64,000 nt of DNA from Branchiostoma floridae (lineage: Eukaryota; Chordata; Leptocardii; Amphioxiformes; Branchiostomatidae): contig NC_049991.1 of assembly GCF_000003815.2 (NCBI RefSeq), forward strand, positions 14,955,447 to 15,019,446. Direction: 5' to 3'. How positions within the stretch are numbered: position 1 is the stretch's first letter; the number at the start of each line of letters is the position of its first letter. Under the pieces are notes generated by a model. It saw nothing but the letters and a program-made list of their open reading frames with translations. It searched no databases and was not told the origin of the DNA. Of the stretch, positions 12,101-21,440 are shown one piece after another. The translations under genes were made by a program, and so were the position numbers.

Positions 12101-15100
12101 GAAATTCACCCCAAAGAAGAATTCAAAGTCGCGAAAACAAAATTGGGTCCTGTGGCACCCCTATTAAGAAATTTGTACAGATTTTCAATTTTTCATTTGA
12201 ATTTTCAGTCCCAAATTGTAAGAGGAGACAAATGTTTTTTTTTAAAACACCACAGATATTTTTTTTGACACTTGTGACATTGATTGAAATTTTCAGTAAC
12301 AAATTGTCACACATGAATTGCTTGCATTGAGATTGAAAACAGGACTCAGAGATTTAATCACCTTCAAGCCCTAAATGTGATAGATGAAGTGTGATGAGAC
12401 AGTTGAAGTGAACTTTAATGGCTGTCATGTCTGCAGGACCGTAATGCTTCTGATGCCAAGATGAGGAAGGATCTGGCAGGGGTGCACGACAGGAACCTGC
12501 AGCTGGAGTCAAAGGTCAGGGCCACAAGTCACCGTTTCATTGATTTTGTGATGCCACTTGAAGATTGTACCGGTAACTAAAATGTGATATTTGATATGAT
12601 ATGAAAAGAGTTGATGATCTAGTTGACGTATATGGTGGGTCTTGAGTGTTGAAGAAAAGTTCTAGTGGGAGGTAGTGGTGCGTACCGAAGCTCACATTCC
12701 GGTTCAGGTCCGGACTCGAGTCCAAAGATTCCGGTTCAGGTCCGGACTTATAAGTCCGTTTTTTTACGGTCGCTAAAGTTTCCCAATTAACGTTAGACAC
12801 AAGCATAAAGCGACTTGCTCTACTGCAGCTACCCATTTGCGTATCCGGCGCCCGCCGCTGGGCCGCATGCTATCAAAATATTACCAAAGACGACTGCATC
12901 ATTTTCAAAGGTGTAGAAACATCGATTTTTAATAAAAACTATCGGGAAATCACGGCAAAATTCGACATTTTCCGCTTGTTTTTTCCGCTTTCCAGAAAAC
13001 CGGTTTTTGACGTTCCGGTTTTAACCGGACTTGAACCGAAAGTTATAGCAAGTCCAAGTCCGGTTCGACGAACCGGTACGCACCACTAGTGGGAGGTAAA
13101 TTTCTTTCCAATCTTTTGAATCAATGTGTATGGGCCATTCTTGTAGTGATTCAGCAACAATCTTAAAGAGGATCAATATCTATTGAGTTGTGTCAATACT
13201 TCAGTCTGTGACACCTTTCACCATACATGTAGACTGAAACTTTTTATGCAGATCTTGGCATGAAGTAGACTCCCTTGCAGTCTTCGGGAAGGGCTGTTGA
13301 GGAAGGGAGTTTGCAGAAACTCGCTATCACGGCAAACTCCCTTTCTCAACAAACTCCCTTTCCTGGCACAATAGAACATAGCCAACGTTGAAAATCGCAG
13401 ACCAACGCGCCCCCCCCCCCCCCGTGTAGACTATTTGACATTCAGTAGTTTCTAGCGAGGACCAATCAGATAGCTGCTGGCAGGTCACTGACATTGGGCG
13501 ATAACTGCGAGCTTTTCGCACCCTTCCTTATCATGCAAATGCCGTGAACTCAAATCAAGCAGGCATTATTGTTCGTCATTTTGCACCGTGCGGGAGCTTT
13601 ACTTGCTCACAAACAACTCTACATATCAGTTTAAAAAGTTTACTTTGGTGATCAAAAGGTGATGGGACTGTAGCGAGTTTTCTTGCCATTAAACTTGTTG
13701 AAATGATGGCCTTACAGTTTATTTCCGTCTCTTTTATTACGCGCTTTTTTCATTAAATTGAATCGCAAGGCTTCGTGGCGTAGTTGACTGGTGATTGGAT
13801 TTCTAACTTTTGGACCAGAGTTCGAACCTGACGTGGTGCAATTTTTTTTACTTTTTTAAAAAGTTTTTTTCTTTGTTGAATATTTTACTATTTATCACTA
13901 TGCGGTCGTACTTTTGTAACTGAAGTGTTTCGCTTCTTGTCACTCCCCAAAAATGTTGTCACCCCAAAAAAGTTGTGACTTTTAGTACGTGTCACCCTAT
14001 GTTTCAGTGCTATTTCCTTGCATTCACAAAAATAAAAACAGTACGTAGTTCTACAACTTACAACTTGTACCTTGTAACAAGGTAAAGAGACGTATCTGAT
14101 GACCCGGTGTACAGCGGCTGTAGTAAGTTGTCAAATATATGCGTTATGCACTCAAGTCGTGTTGTTTGCTGATTATTCAGTCCGTCCTTCTATTCTATAT
14201 AACCAGCATTCAAAGGGACCAGCTCATAAAAATACATGCTGCAAACTAAAGGAAGCCCCACAAAGATGTCCTTTGTAATGTAGTGACGGTATTTAACAGC
14301 TAGTAATCGACGGACAATAGGTATGAAACATTCCTCCCTGACCCTCGCGTACCACCGGTCTGACGTTAATTGGTTACTCTGCATTTGAAAGAACCGGCTT
14401 CATGGGCGTTGACCTCGCTAGAAATCTACTTCATAACATTTAGAGCTAGGCCCCCCCCCCCCCAAAAAAAACAGCCCCTTCCCGAAGACTGCAAGGGAGT
14501 CTAGGCATGAAGTAGCTATTTGGAATAGACTAAAAGCTCAATGTAGAATATATGAAATTACATGATGGACATAAATGTGCTTTTGACAAAATATTTAACA
14601 TGTGGCTGGTGATGTTTACTATCTATATACAACTATGTTTTTGAAATCAACTAGATCTAATTAGACTGTGATTATAATAAAAAGATATACAACTACAACT
14701 TTGAGATTGGAACAACGAGAAATCACCGACTGTGGTTATTGGAAACCTTGATAGATGTCATTTGATTGACAGGTGGACGAGTTAGAGAGGCGGAACCGGG
14801 CCCAGCAGGACCAGGTGTTTGAGCTGAAGGAAACTGTCGCACATCTCAACGCACAGATCAAGGTTACAAACACACAGTCTGATGGTAAGGTTTGGTGCCA
14901 ACAGAATTCTGTAGAGGACGTAAAATAAGATACAGTCAAACTTGCAAGTTTCCGGGGATTAGATTTCGCATTAACGGGAAAATGGAGTGTTTGCGGTGGT
15001 TTTGAGTTCATGGTAGCACCATCCCGCGTTGCATTTACAATTCTGTACTGTAGTCACATACTACAAATCGCCAGTCAGAAACCACTTACTGTTTACTTGG

Positions 15101-18100
15101 CAAAGGTACTACAAAGGGACAGAATAGTCTCAGACTGGCAGATTTTCAAATACTATTAGGTAAATAGTTATGTAACCAGTCATCATGGTATATTTGTGAC
15201 TTCAAGAACAAGTGGTTACTATACCGTACTGTGTAAATCGTCAACTGAGTCAATCCTTTTATCTATTCTCACACATACAGAGAGACAACAGAGAGAACAG
15301 CAGAAGCACAAGGATGCCATGAAGGATGCAGAACACCTCAGGCAACAGGAGGTGGATCAAACATTACAGTACAGTTTTGTATACTAAGGTTACAGAATCT
15401 TCAGCAAATTGAAGTTGTTAGTTTCATAAATGAAGAAGGAGTAAGTCCCCAAACCCCAAATTTGATCCATATATGCATTACCTCTTTCATCTTACATTTT
15501 TGCCATAGTTATGGTTTTAGCTCTTACAACATGTAACTTCTCTTTGTAAAATGTTCCTGACATCCATGTATCTCCTCTTCCCCCTGCCAGGTGAGCAGAG
15601 TGCGGCTGGAGGCGGAGGAGACGGAGCGGGTTCTGAAGGAGCGCATACAGAAGATGGAGATGCACAGGATGGAACTGGAGGAGGTCAGAGTTATTGTCTC
15701 AACAGAGCCTAGAATCAGTGTTACTACTGTTAGGACAGCTAGTTTGGCCAATTTAAGACATTTAAAAAAAAGCACTAAACTGGCTGGAAGACATGAAGAA
15801 AAAAACGCAAAAGAAAAACGAACGCCTAAAAATGTCAATAAAACAGCTGGAGCCAAACCTCTTCTTGGAGAGTATGTTAGTACATATGTTGGTAGTATGG
15901 TGGCTAGTTTGTGGTAGCTTGGAGCCTTTGTACTTGAAGAATCATAGAAAATTGTCTTGCAGCCTAAGGCCAGAGCTGGTGCGGGTAAGTTTATATATAC
16001 AAATGTAGCCACTGCAAGTATGCTGAGAAAACTAATTTGGTGACTCTAAAGGCAAAACAATTTCCAGCTGATTGTCACCTGATTGTCTTCCTCTGTGTTG
16101 CACTTGTGTCATCAAGCAGCATTTTGGTTTGTGCTATAGGAAATCAGTCGTCACAAGTCTTCCCTGGTGTCGGAGAAGTCAAAGAATGAGGAACAGTTGC
16201 AACAGGCCAAGACCAGGATCAAACATGAACAGGTACTTCTGCAACTTTCAGCTTCACTCTTGCTGTAGCTGTAGAGAAATACAAGCCTCCTCTATACAAA
16301 ATTAGAGTGAGACCAATTGTACTGTATGGGGTCATATTGTGTTCAGATCCTGTCTTGTTACTTATCTTTTTCCCTTGCTGAAGGCACATTACACGTTACT
16401 TTCCTCACTCCATGCACTTGTAAAAAATGGGTACCTGACTTCGGTTGGGGAGGTAAATGGGAGTGGAAGGGGAGGTTTGAGCTCCACTTCCCAGTACATG
16501 CACATTTTTTTGTATAATGATCAGTGCAGATAGATCAGTTCTCAACGTAAAAAAAGCTTTCTCCTTCAAGATTCAAATGTGAACATTTCCACCTGTAGCA
16601 ACAGCGGGTTACCCAGCTGGAAGAGAGGCTGCGCATGGAACAGATGTCCAAGGAAGAGTTACAGGTATTGTCACAATTATTACAATTTTTACAAGAGTAC
16701 CCAAGGGACCTAGATAATCTGGTCATCTCAGACAAGCGGTCTTTTTAATGAAGAAGGAGAGTGACAAGCTGCAGAGCAAGACAGACAGTCAAGGATTTCA
16801 AAGTTCATCTCCTTAAATCATTGACATCCATGTTCAACTTGCAAATAGAATATATGTGTACATGAAATGTTATACCTACTGATTGAAGTAAAATTGAAAT
16901 GCTTCCCAAATTTAGGGGTTTTCGTCCCTATTTTATGTATTTGTTGAATGGTTGTGATCTGAAAGCATTCCTGTGATAGTAATGCATGATTTGTACAAAC
17001 TTTAGCCGCCTTGTTATGGAAAAAGCTTCCTTGGATCCTTGTCAATGGTTGGTTTTGTAAGTCTGCTTGAAAATTCTTTGATGTCAGAATTGTACGACAG
17101 CTTATGGTGATTGTGACTGCGCCATTAAATTGATATTTCTGTGTCCCCAGAACCACAGCGACCACCAGTCATCACAGATCACCGAGCTCCAGACCAAGCA
17201 CACGGGGGCTGTCATGGAGGTCGAGGGCCTCAAGAGGAAGATAGAGGAGATCAACCAGGTGGGCGTTTCATTTGTTTTGTATACTGTAAATGCATTTAAC
17301 TTTTTGCGGGATTTACTTTGAAATTCGCATTAGCAGGAAAATGGAGTGTTTGCGGTGGTTTTAAGTTTGCGGTACTGCCATAAACTGCAGTCTCATACTA
17401 TAATGGAAAATGTTCGCAGTGGTTTTTAAGTTTGCGGTGAAGTGTTCACCGCAAAAACCGCGAACTTGAAACTACCGGGTGCTGCGAACATTTTTGCATT
17501 AATATTACTGGTACATGGTACAGGCTGAGTAAAACCAGACTGTAATGTTTGATGCACTCATGTACAGGGATGGACCCCTACCCTTCTTGATAAGTGTGGT
17601 GGGTTCTTTAACGTGCTTGAAGTTTGGCTCTCCTCAAATGCAGGACCTCCAACTTTTTATCCCATCCAGTAGGACATTCCTAGTAGTATCCATATAGTAG
17701 TATTTGATTATACTGCTGCTGAGGTCCCTGACACAGGGGTAGGCAGCAGTCGGCTAGTCTTCACTTCCTGACCATTGAATTTATACTCAAATGTTGTGTT
17801 TTGACAGCACCTTTTAACAAAATAGTTTTCTGAAGCCCAAGGCGACTACATAAAACAACCCTTCAACTCCTGATGTGCTTTTCAGGAGCTTGCTGGGAAG
17901 AATGCGGAGAAGATGACAGCCGTGGAGAAGGTTCGACTGGAGCTGAATCAGCAGACGTCCAAACTGGAGGCTGAGAAACTTGCCAACAGCGAGCTGAACG
18001 AGAGGCTGGAGAAAGTAGAAAAACAACTCAGAGGTCAGACTTCTATTGATGTAGATGCAATGCAGGAAATTTTGTTTGACTGAGACCCAGGATTTCTGAT

Positions 18101-20078
18101 TTAAACATTCCTGTCATTGAGGTGTTACAGAACTAGGAGTGGGTACCAGTGCAGAAAATTCAGGTAGAGGTACGGTCCAGGTCCAGAGGATCAGACTTCC
18201 ATTGATTAAGATGCAGCGCAAGCAGTTTTGATAGTAAGACTGGCACTTAGTTGCTGTTGCCCCAGAATTTCTGATTTAAAAGGCTACACATTAACCAGTA
18301 TAATTCTCGTTATTGAGATGTTAAGGTTCATATTCTTAACAGGTGTTAATCCAAGGTTTGAGAAAGGGTGAGGTGTCTATCACAGGCCTTGGCTGGCAAA
18401 CCATGATTAATGGTTGGCACGTTGCAAAGGAAAATTTTGGTTTCATTGTAAATTTGTTAACTTTCATTGTTGAATCTGACATTTTAAACTCAAAAAATAT
18501 ATTTTCATGTCATCAAATCAACATTCTGTCTATCACAAGACTGAAGCAAATTTCCATCCTGGGTTGGAGGGAATGTCCTAGAGAAAACCCTGGCCCTGTA
18601 CATGTATCTTTGTGTCCTTGACAGTCAGGATGTTCAAGTACATCAATATAATTTGCAGCCTCAAAGGTCCTTGTTAACATCTCCAGACACATCCTTAATT
18701 CAACTCTTCCTCCGCATGATTTACGACACAGTTAACACAGGGCTGTACCCTAGTCATACTTCATAGCTCTGCCTGTCTCTTACTCTGCAATGATGAATGA
18801 ACTTGAACACACAATTGGCCAGAAGCCATCTCATGAGCAATGGGAGTAGAATACAAATTCACCTGTGGCCCATTTAGTTGAACGTGAAGGATATACTTGT
18901 TCATGGAGAATGGCTGGTTCCCCCTTGATCTTTAAAGGAAATCACTGGAGGAGTTTTATCTGTTAGATTGTTTAACTGTTAGTGCCATAAGATCATGTAG
19001 CTTGTATTGAAGACTTTGTTGTGTAAGAATTATGTTAAATTTATTAACAATACACATGTTGCCATGAATTACTATGATGTGATACACATGGCATTAATAA
19101 TAGGTACTTTTCTTGTACTTTTCTACTTGCTTCAGAGACTGACATAAGAAAATTTTGAACAAATCAGTGACCTAAAAAAAAAGAACTGCAATGTTTACTA
19201 TCCTCCTTTTATTACAAGGATGCTAATCTCCAAGCATATCCTAAGGTGCCATAAGATAGTATCAATGCTGGCCAAGGAGTATAGCCGGCCAAAGGGAGTC
19301 AAATGGCCACCTACGGTGGGTTTGATACTATATTACGCCACCGTGGATCTGCTTGGAGATTACAAGGATGCATCATAACAAATCATTGACTTGCCCTCAG
19401 ATAGGACGTTAAATGGAGGTCCCACACCTCAAGTACATTAAAGAAGACACCACACAAGACTAGGGGTCCTTCCCAGAGTGAGTGGATCAAACCTCACAGC
19501 CTGGTTTCTGGGTTGACATCTTGAAATGGTGATGTCACCTTTTACTTTTAGGATTTATGTCAATCCTTCAACAAATAAGATACAACTTCAACAAGTAAAA
19601 TTAACTACTGTAAATACAGAAACTTTTGTGGTGGTTTGATGTTTGCGGTTTTCACGGTGACAGCTTCACCACGAGCTTAAAACCACCGCAAACATTTTTC
19701 CATGGCGGTAAGAGACTACAGTGCATGGTGCTACCGCGAACTTAAAACCACCGTGAAAAGTCCTTTTTCCTGCTACTGCAAAATTAAATCCCCGCGAACT
19801 TGTATTTATAGTATTTATATGTAAATAAAAAATGCTGGTTTTAATTTTACCTCCTTTTGGTCCTACAATCCTCCCATCTCCCTTTCTCTCCAGACCAGAA
19901 CCACCGGCACCGTGAGGAGAGGCGCGACCTTGAGACGGAGGTGACATCCCTGAGGGAGCAGGTCCGGATGAAGGATGCTGAGATCAGCAGGATCAGGGAT
20001 GAGGAGGCGCAGAGAGCCAGGATGCTGCAGTCGGCCATCAATAACTATGTGGGCGGAGCTACCGGGGGAAGGAGCTGA
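6154..20078 (+). CDS. LRRC45: Leucine-rich repeat-containing protein 45
   Basis: Eighteen coding exons join in phase: 6154-6293, 6613-6710, 6860-6921, 7323-7393, 8354-8532, 8954-9082, 9490-9602, 11362-11498, 11858-11993, 12437-12514, 14773-14884, 15281-15351, 15591-15683, 16140-16232, 16599-16664, 17151-17258, 17886-18033, 19894-20078. The product is 672 aa; the human protein is about 670. Residues ~45-225 are leucine-rich repeats ([27 protein letters not shown]). The rest is heptad-like coiled coil ending in the conserved [12 protein letters not shown]-type tail. In vertebrates LRRC45 is a centrosomal linker protein that works with rootletin and C-Nap1 and also acts at the ciliary base. The start MDEFRRLY matches the human start MEEFRRSY. 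The donor after 15351 (GTGGAT) is weak but required by phase. Many introns carry MITEs. Confidence 0.96.
8211..8282. repeat. Near-perfect intronic hairpin
   Basis: A 19-base arm (8224-8242) is perfectly inverted at 8253-8271 around a 10-base loop. The pairing continues outward (GTTGAATATC against GATACTCAAC) with one mismatch and a three-base bulge, giving about 29 bp of stem. It lies in LRRC45 intron 4, 71 bases before the exon at 8354. It could be a MITE remnant or a microRNA-like hairpin; no second copy was noticed. Confidence 0.75.
10125..10242. repeat. Inverted repeat in LRRC45 intron 7
   Basis: GGATCCGTCCC at 10125-10135 is inverted at 10231-10242, and the surrounding TTAATGCCCAT and ATGGGCATAA also pair out of register. 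It is probably the remnant of a small inverted-repeat transposon. Confidence 0.4.
11219..11275. repeat. Hairpin repeat in LRRC45 intron 7
   Basis: The 22-base segment 11219-11240 pairs with 11253-11275 around a short A-rich loop, with two mismatches. The adjoining CTAGCCTGGGGTACCATCC resembles 34268-34286, so this is likely a fragment of a dispersed MITE. Confidence 0.55.
12673..13088. mobile_element. hAT-type MITE with 8-bp target duplication
   Basis: The terminal inverted repeats are TAGTGGTGCGTACCG and its exact complement. The flanks are a perfect 8-bp duplication GTGGGAGG (12665-12672 and 13089-13096), the hallmark of hAT elements. The 416-bp interior contains repeated CCGGTTCAGGTCCGGAC-type sequence and no transposase. 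It lies in LRRC45 intron 10. Confidence 0.9.
13266..14503. mobile_element. Mutator-like non-autonomous element with 9-bp target duplication
   Basis: TAGACTCCCTTGCAGTCTTC begins the element and its complement ends it; pairing continues to about 28 bases. It is flanked by a perfect 9-bp duplication GGCATGAAG (13257-13265 and 14504-14512). Runs of C (about 15 bases) lie near both ends, and a tRNA-like unit lies in the middle (13770-13849). No transposase ORF is present in its 1238 bp. A 9-bp duplication is typical of Mutator-like transposases. It is in LRRC45 intron 10, about 170 bp downstream of the hAT MITE. Confidence 0.85.
13770..13849 (+). ncRNA. tRNA-like Pol III unit inside the 13266 element
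   Basis: An A-box-like TGGCGTAGT...CTGG (13776-13791) and a B-box-like AGTTCGAACCT (13819-13829) are followed by eight T (13842-13849). The cloverleaf is poor in the acceptor and T stems, so a functional tRNA is unlikely. The arrangement (TGGCGTAG, B-box, T-run) is the same as at 201-288. Confidence 0.45.
14930..15053. repeat. TACTGTAAAT-family MITE, partial copy
   Basis: The internal motifs GGGATTAGATTTCGCATTA and AATGGAGTGTTTGCGGTGG match the longer copies at 17282, 19606, 31413, 43792 and 49723. The ends are degraded. It starts about 45 bases after the LRRC45 exon ending at 14884. Confidence 0.7.
17282..17512. repeat. TACTGTAAAT-family MITE
   Basis: The copy starts TACTGTAAATGCATTTAA and contains the CGCGAAC/GTTCGCGG inverted core. 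The right end is degraded (TTTGCATTAATATTACTG). It lies in LRRC45 intron 16. Confidence 0.8.
19224..19362. mobile_element. Palindromic MITE (TAATCTCCAAGCA) with 9-bp target duplication
   Basis: The ends TAATCTCCAAGC and GCTTGGAGATTA are exact complements, and the element is palindromic through most of its 139 bp. A perfect 9-bp duplication CAAGGATGC flanks it (19215-19223 and 19363-19371). Other copies are at 29866-30036 and 53236-53341, and end fragments are near 24737, 25159 and 43480. Confidence 0.85.
19606..19813. repeat. TACTGTAAAT-family MITE
   Basis: It starts TACTGTAAATACAGAAAC and ends in a degraded TATAGTA, with the internal CACCGCAAACATTT and TACCGCGAACTTAAAACC blocks of the family. 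It lies 80 bp before the last LRRC45 coding exon. Confidence 0.8.
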
Positions 20079-20101
20079 TACAAACCATGGAATCTCAGTG
20101 A

Positions 20102-20519
20102 GGCCACACCAACTTAATTTCTCGGTTCTCAAATTCTTTGTAAAAATAATGCTGGGTTGGAATATCATCATAACTGAATGAATGATTGGTTTATTTGCAA
20201 CAAATAAGCATACACATACATACCGTTACAACCTTACATTGCTAAATTAGGGTATGAGACGTAAACATTTTTTAAAAATTCATTCAACAATGTTTAACTA
20301 AAAGGTAAGGTGGTATTTCTGAATCTGGATGTTCTACATCTGAACTGTATAATTATGAAAATATAGTCTGAGCGGAAAGTCTGTACCTTAGTCGATACAG
20401 TTTCAGAAACTGACGTGAACAGATTGAAAAGCATGTTTTACTCCCAGCCTCCTGTTCTTATGATTTTACAAAACATTTCTTAGAAACAACAAGTTAAATT
20501 GGTGTGGCCTTAAATTGTA
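20102..20519. mobile_element. PIF/Harbinger-type MITE with nested non-LTR 3' fragment, in the LRRC45 3' UTR
   Basis: The ends GGCCACACCAACTTAATTTC and its near-complement at 20494-20519 define the element. The flanks are TGA and TTA, a 3-bp duplication with one change. It shares termini with the copies at 31655-32015 and 45012-45183. Inside, 20174-20355 resembles the 3' end of the non-LTR element at 62581 (AATGAATGATTGGTTTATT..., ATTCATTCAACAATG, TGAATCTGGATG), inserted on the minus strand. It starts 24 bp after the LRRC45 stop codon. Confidence 0.75.
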
Positions 20520-21106
20520 AGACGTACAGAGCATTGCCATTATCTTAAAATGATCTTTTTCAGCAGGTAACAATATGTTAAAAACATACCTGACAGATAA
20601 GAATGAAATAGAATCAGCAATGTAGAGCAGTGATCTTACAGGATATTTTTTGCAGCCAAAAATGTCTTCTTACAAGAAGTGAATGCTGGGAATGAAGAGT
20701 ACTAATATCATCCTTTTACCAACAATATTTTTCTACAGTCTGAAACTTTTTTTACATCCTGAACATGGTTCTACTGTATGTGTGTCACTGTCAATTATAC
20801 TAAATTTTTATGTACTGTGTGTGCCATTGAGTCTTTCACACAATCACAGGTTACTTCACTTGAAAATTGCACTGTATTGCCATTCTGTACTAGCATTATT
20901 TTAGATCATGTAAAACTGTCTTCCAGTTAGTCCTTCGAAGTTCAAGGATAGCTGAAAAATCTAGAGGAATGAATTCTACTGTCCTCATATAAATGTTGTG
21001 TTTGAAACTCACATTTTACCTTAAGCAATTTTTTCCGTTTTAAACTCACATTGTACCTTTTCTGTAGCTTTATTCACAGAGACCCTGTACATACATTAGT
21101 TGTTCT

Positions 21107-21128
21107 AATAAATGTATTGAGCAATAAA
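21107..21128 (+). terminator. Candidate LRRC45 polyadenylation signals
   Basis: Two AATAAA hexamers (21107-21112 and 21123-21128) follow a 1-kb 3' UTR and are followed by a GT-rich stretch. They lie 313 bp from the SGSH stop codon on the opposite strand, so the two genes converge closely. Confidence 0.6.
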
Positions 21129-21440
21129 ACAGAAATGTCATATATTAAAGTGCTTTATACAATGTGTACTTGAAGGGTTTGGAATGATTTTTTTGAAAAA
21201 GTAAAAAAGACCGTGAAAAAAAGAGGATGCTGCCTTCATTATGAAATCTAAATATGGCTATGCTCGCATGGATGTCATTCATATAATTGAATGCATTACC
21301 CAAGCACAAAATGAAAGCTGGAGACCCTGTTTAGAATATGTATTAACGTTACATTCACCTGCATAATTTGCATAAAACTGATAACTCATCTAATCAATAC
21401 TTTGCTGTGTAACGACTGTGCGACTATGGTAAGAACTCTC

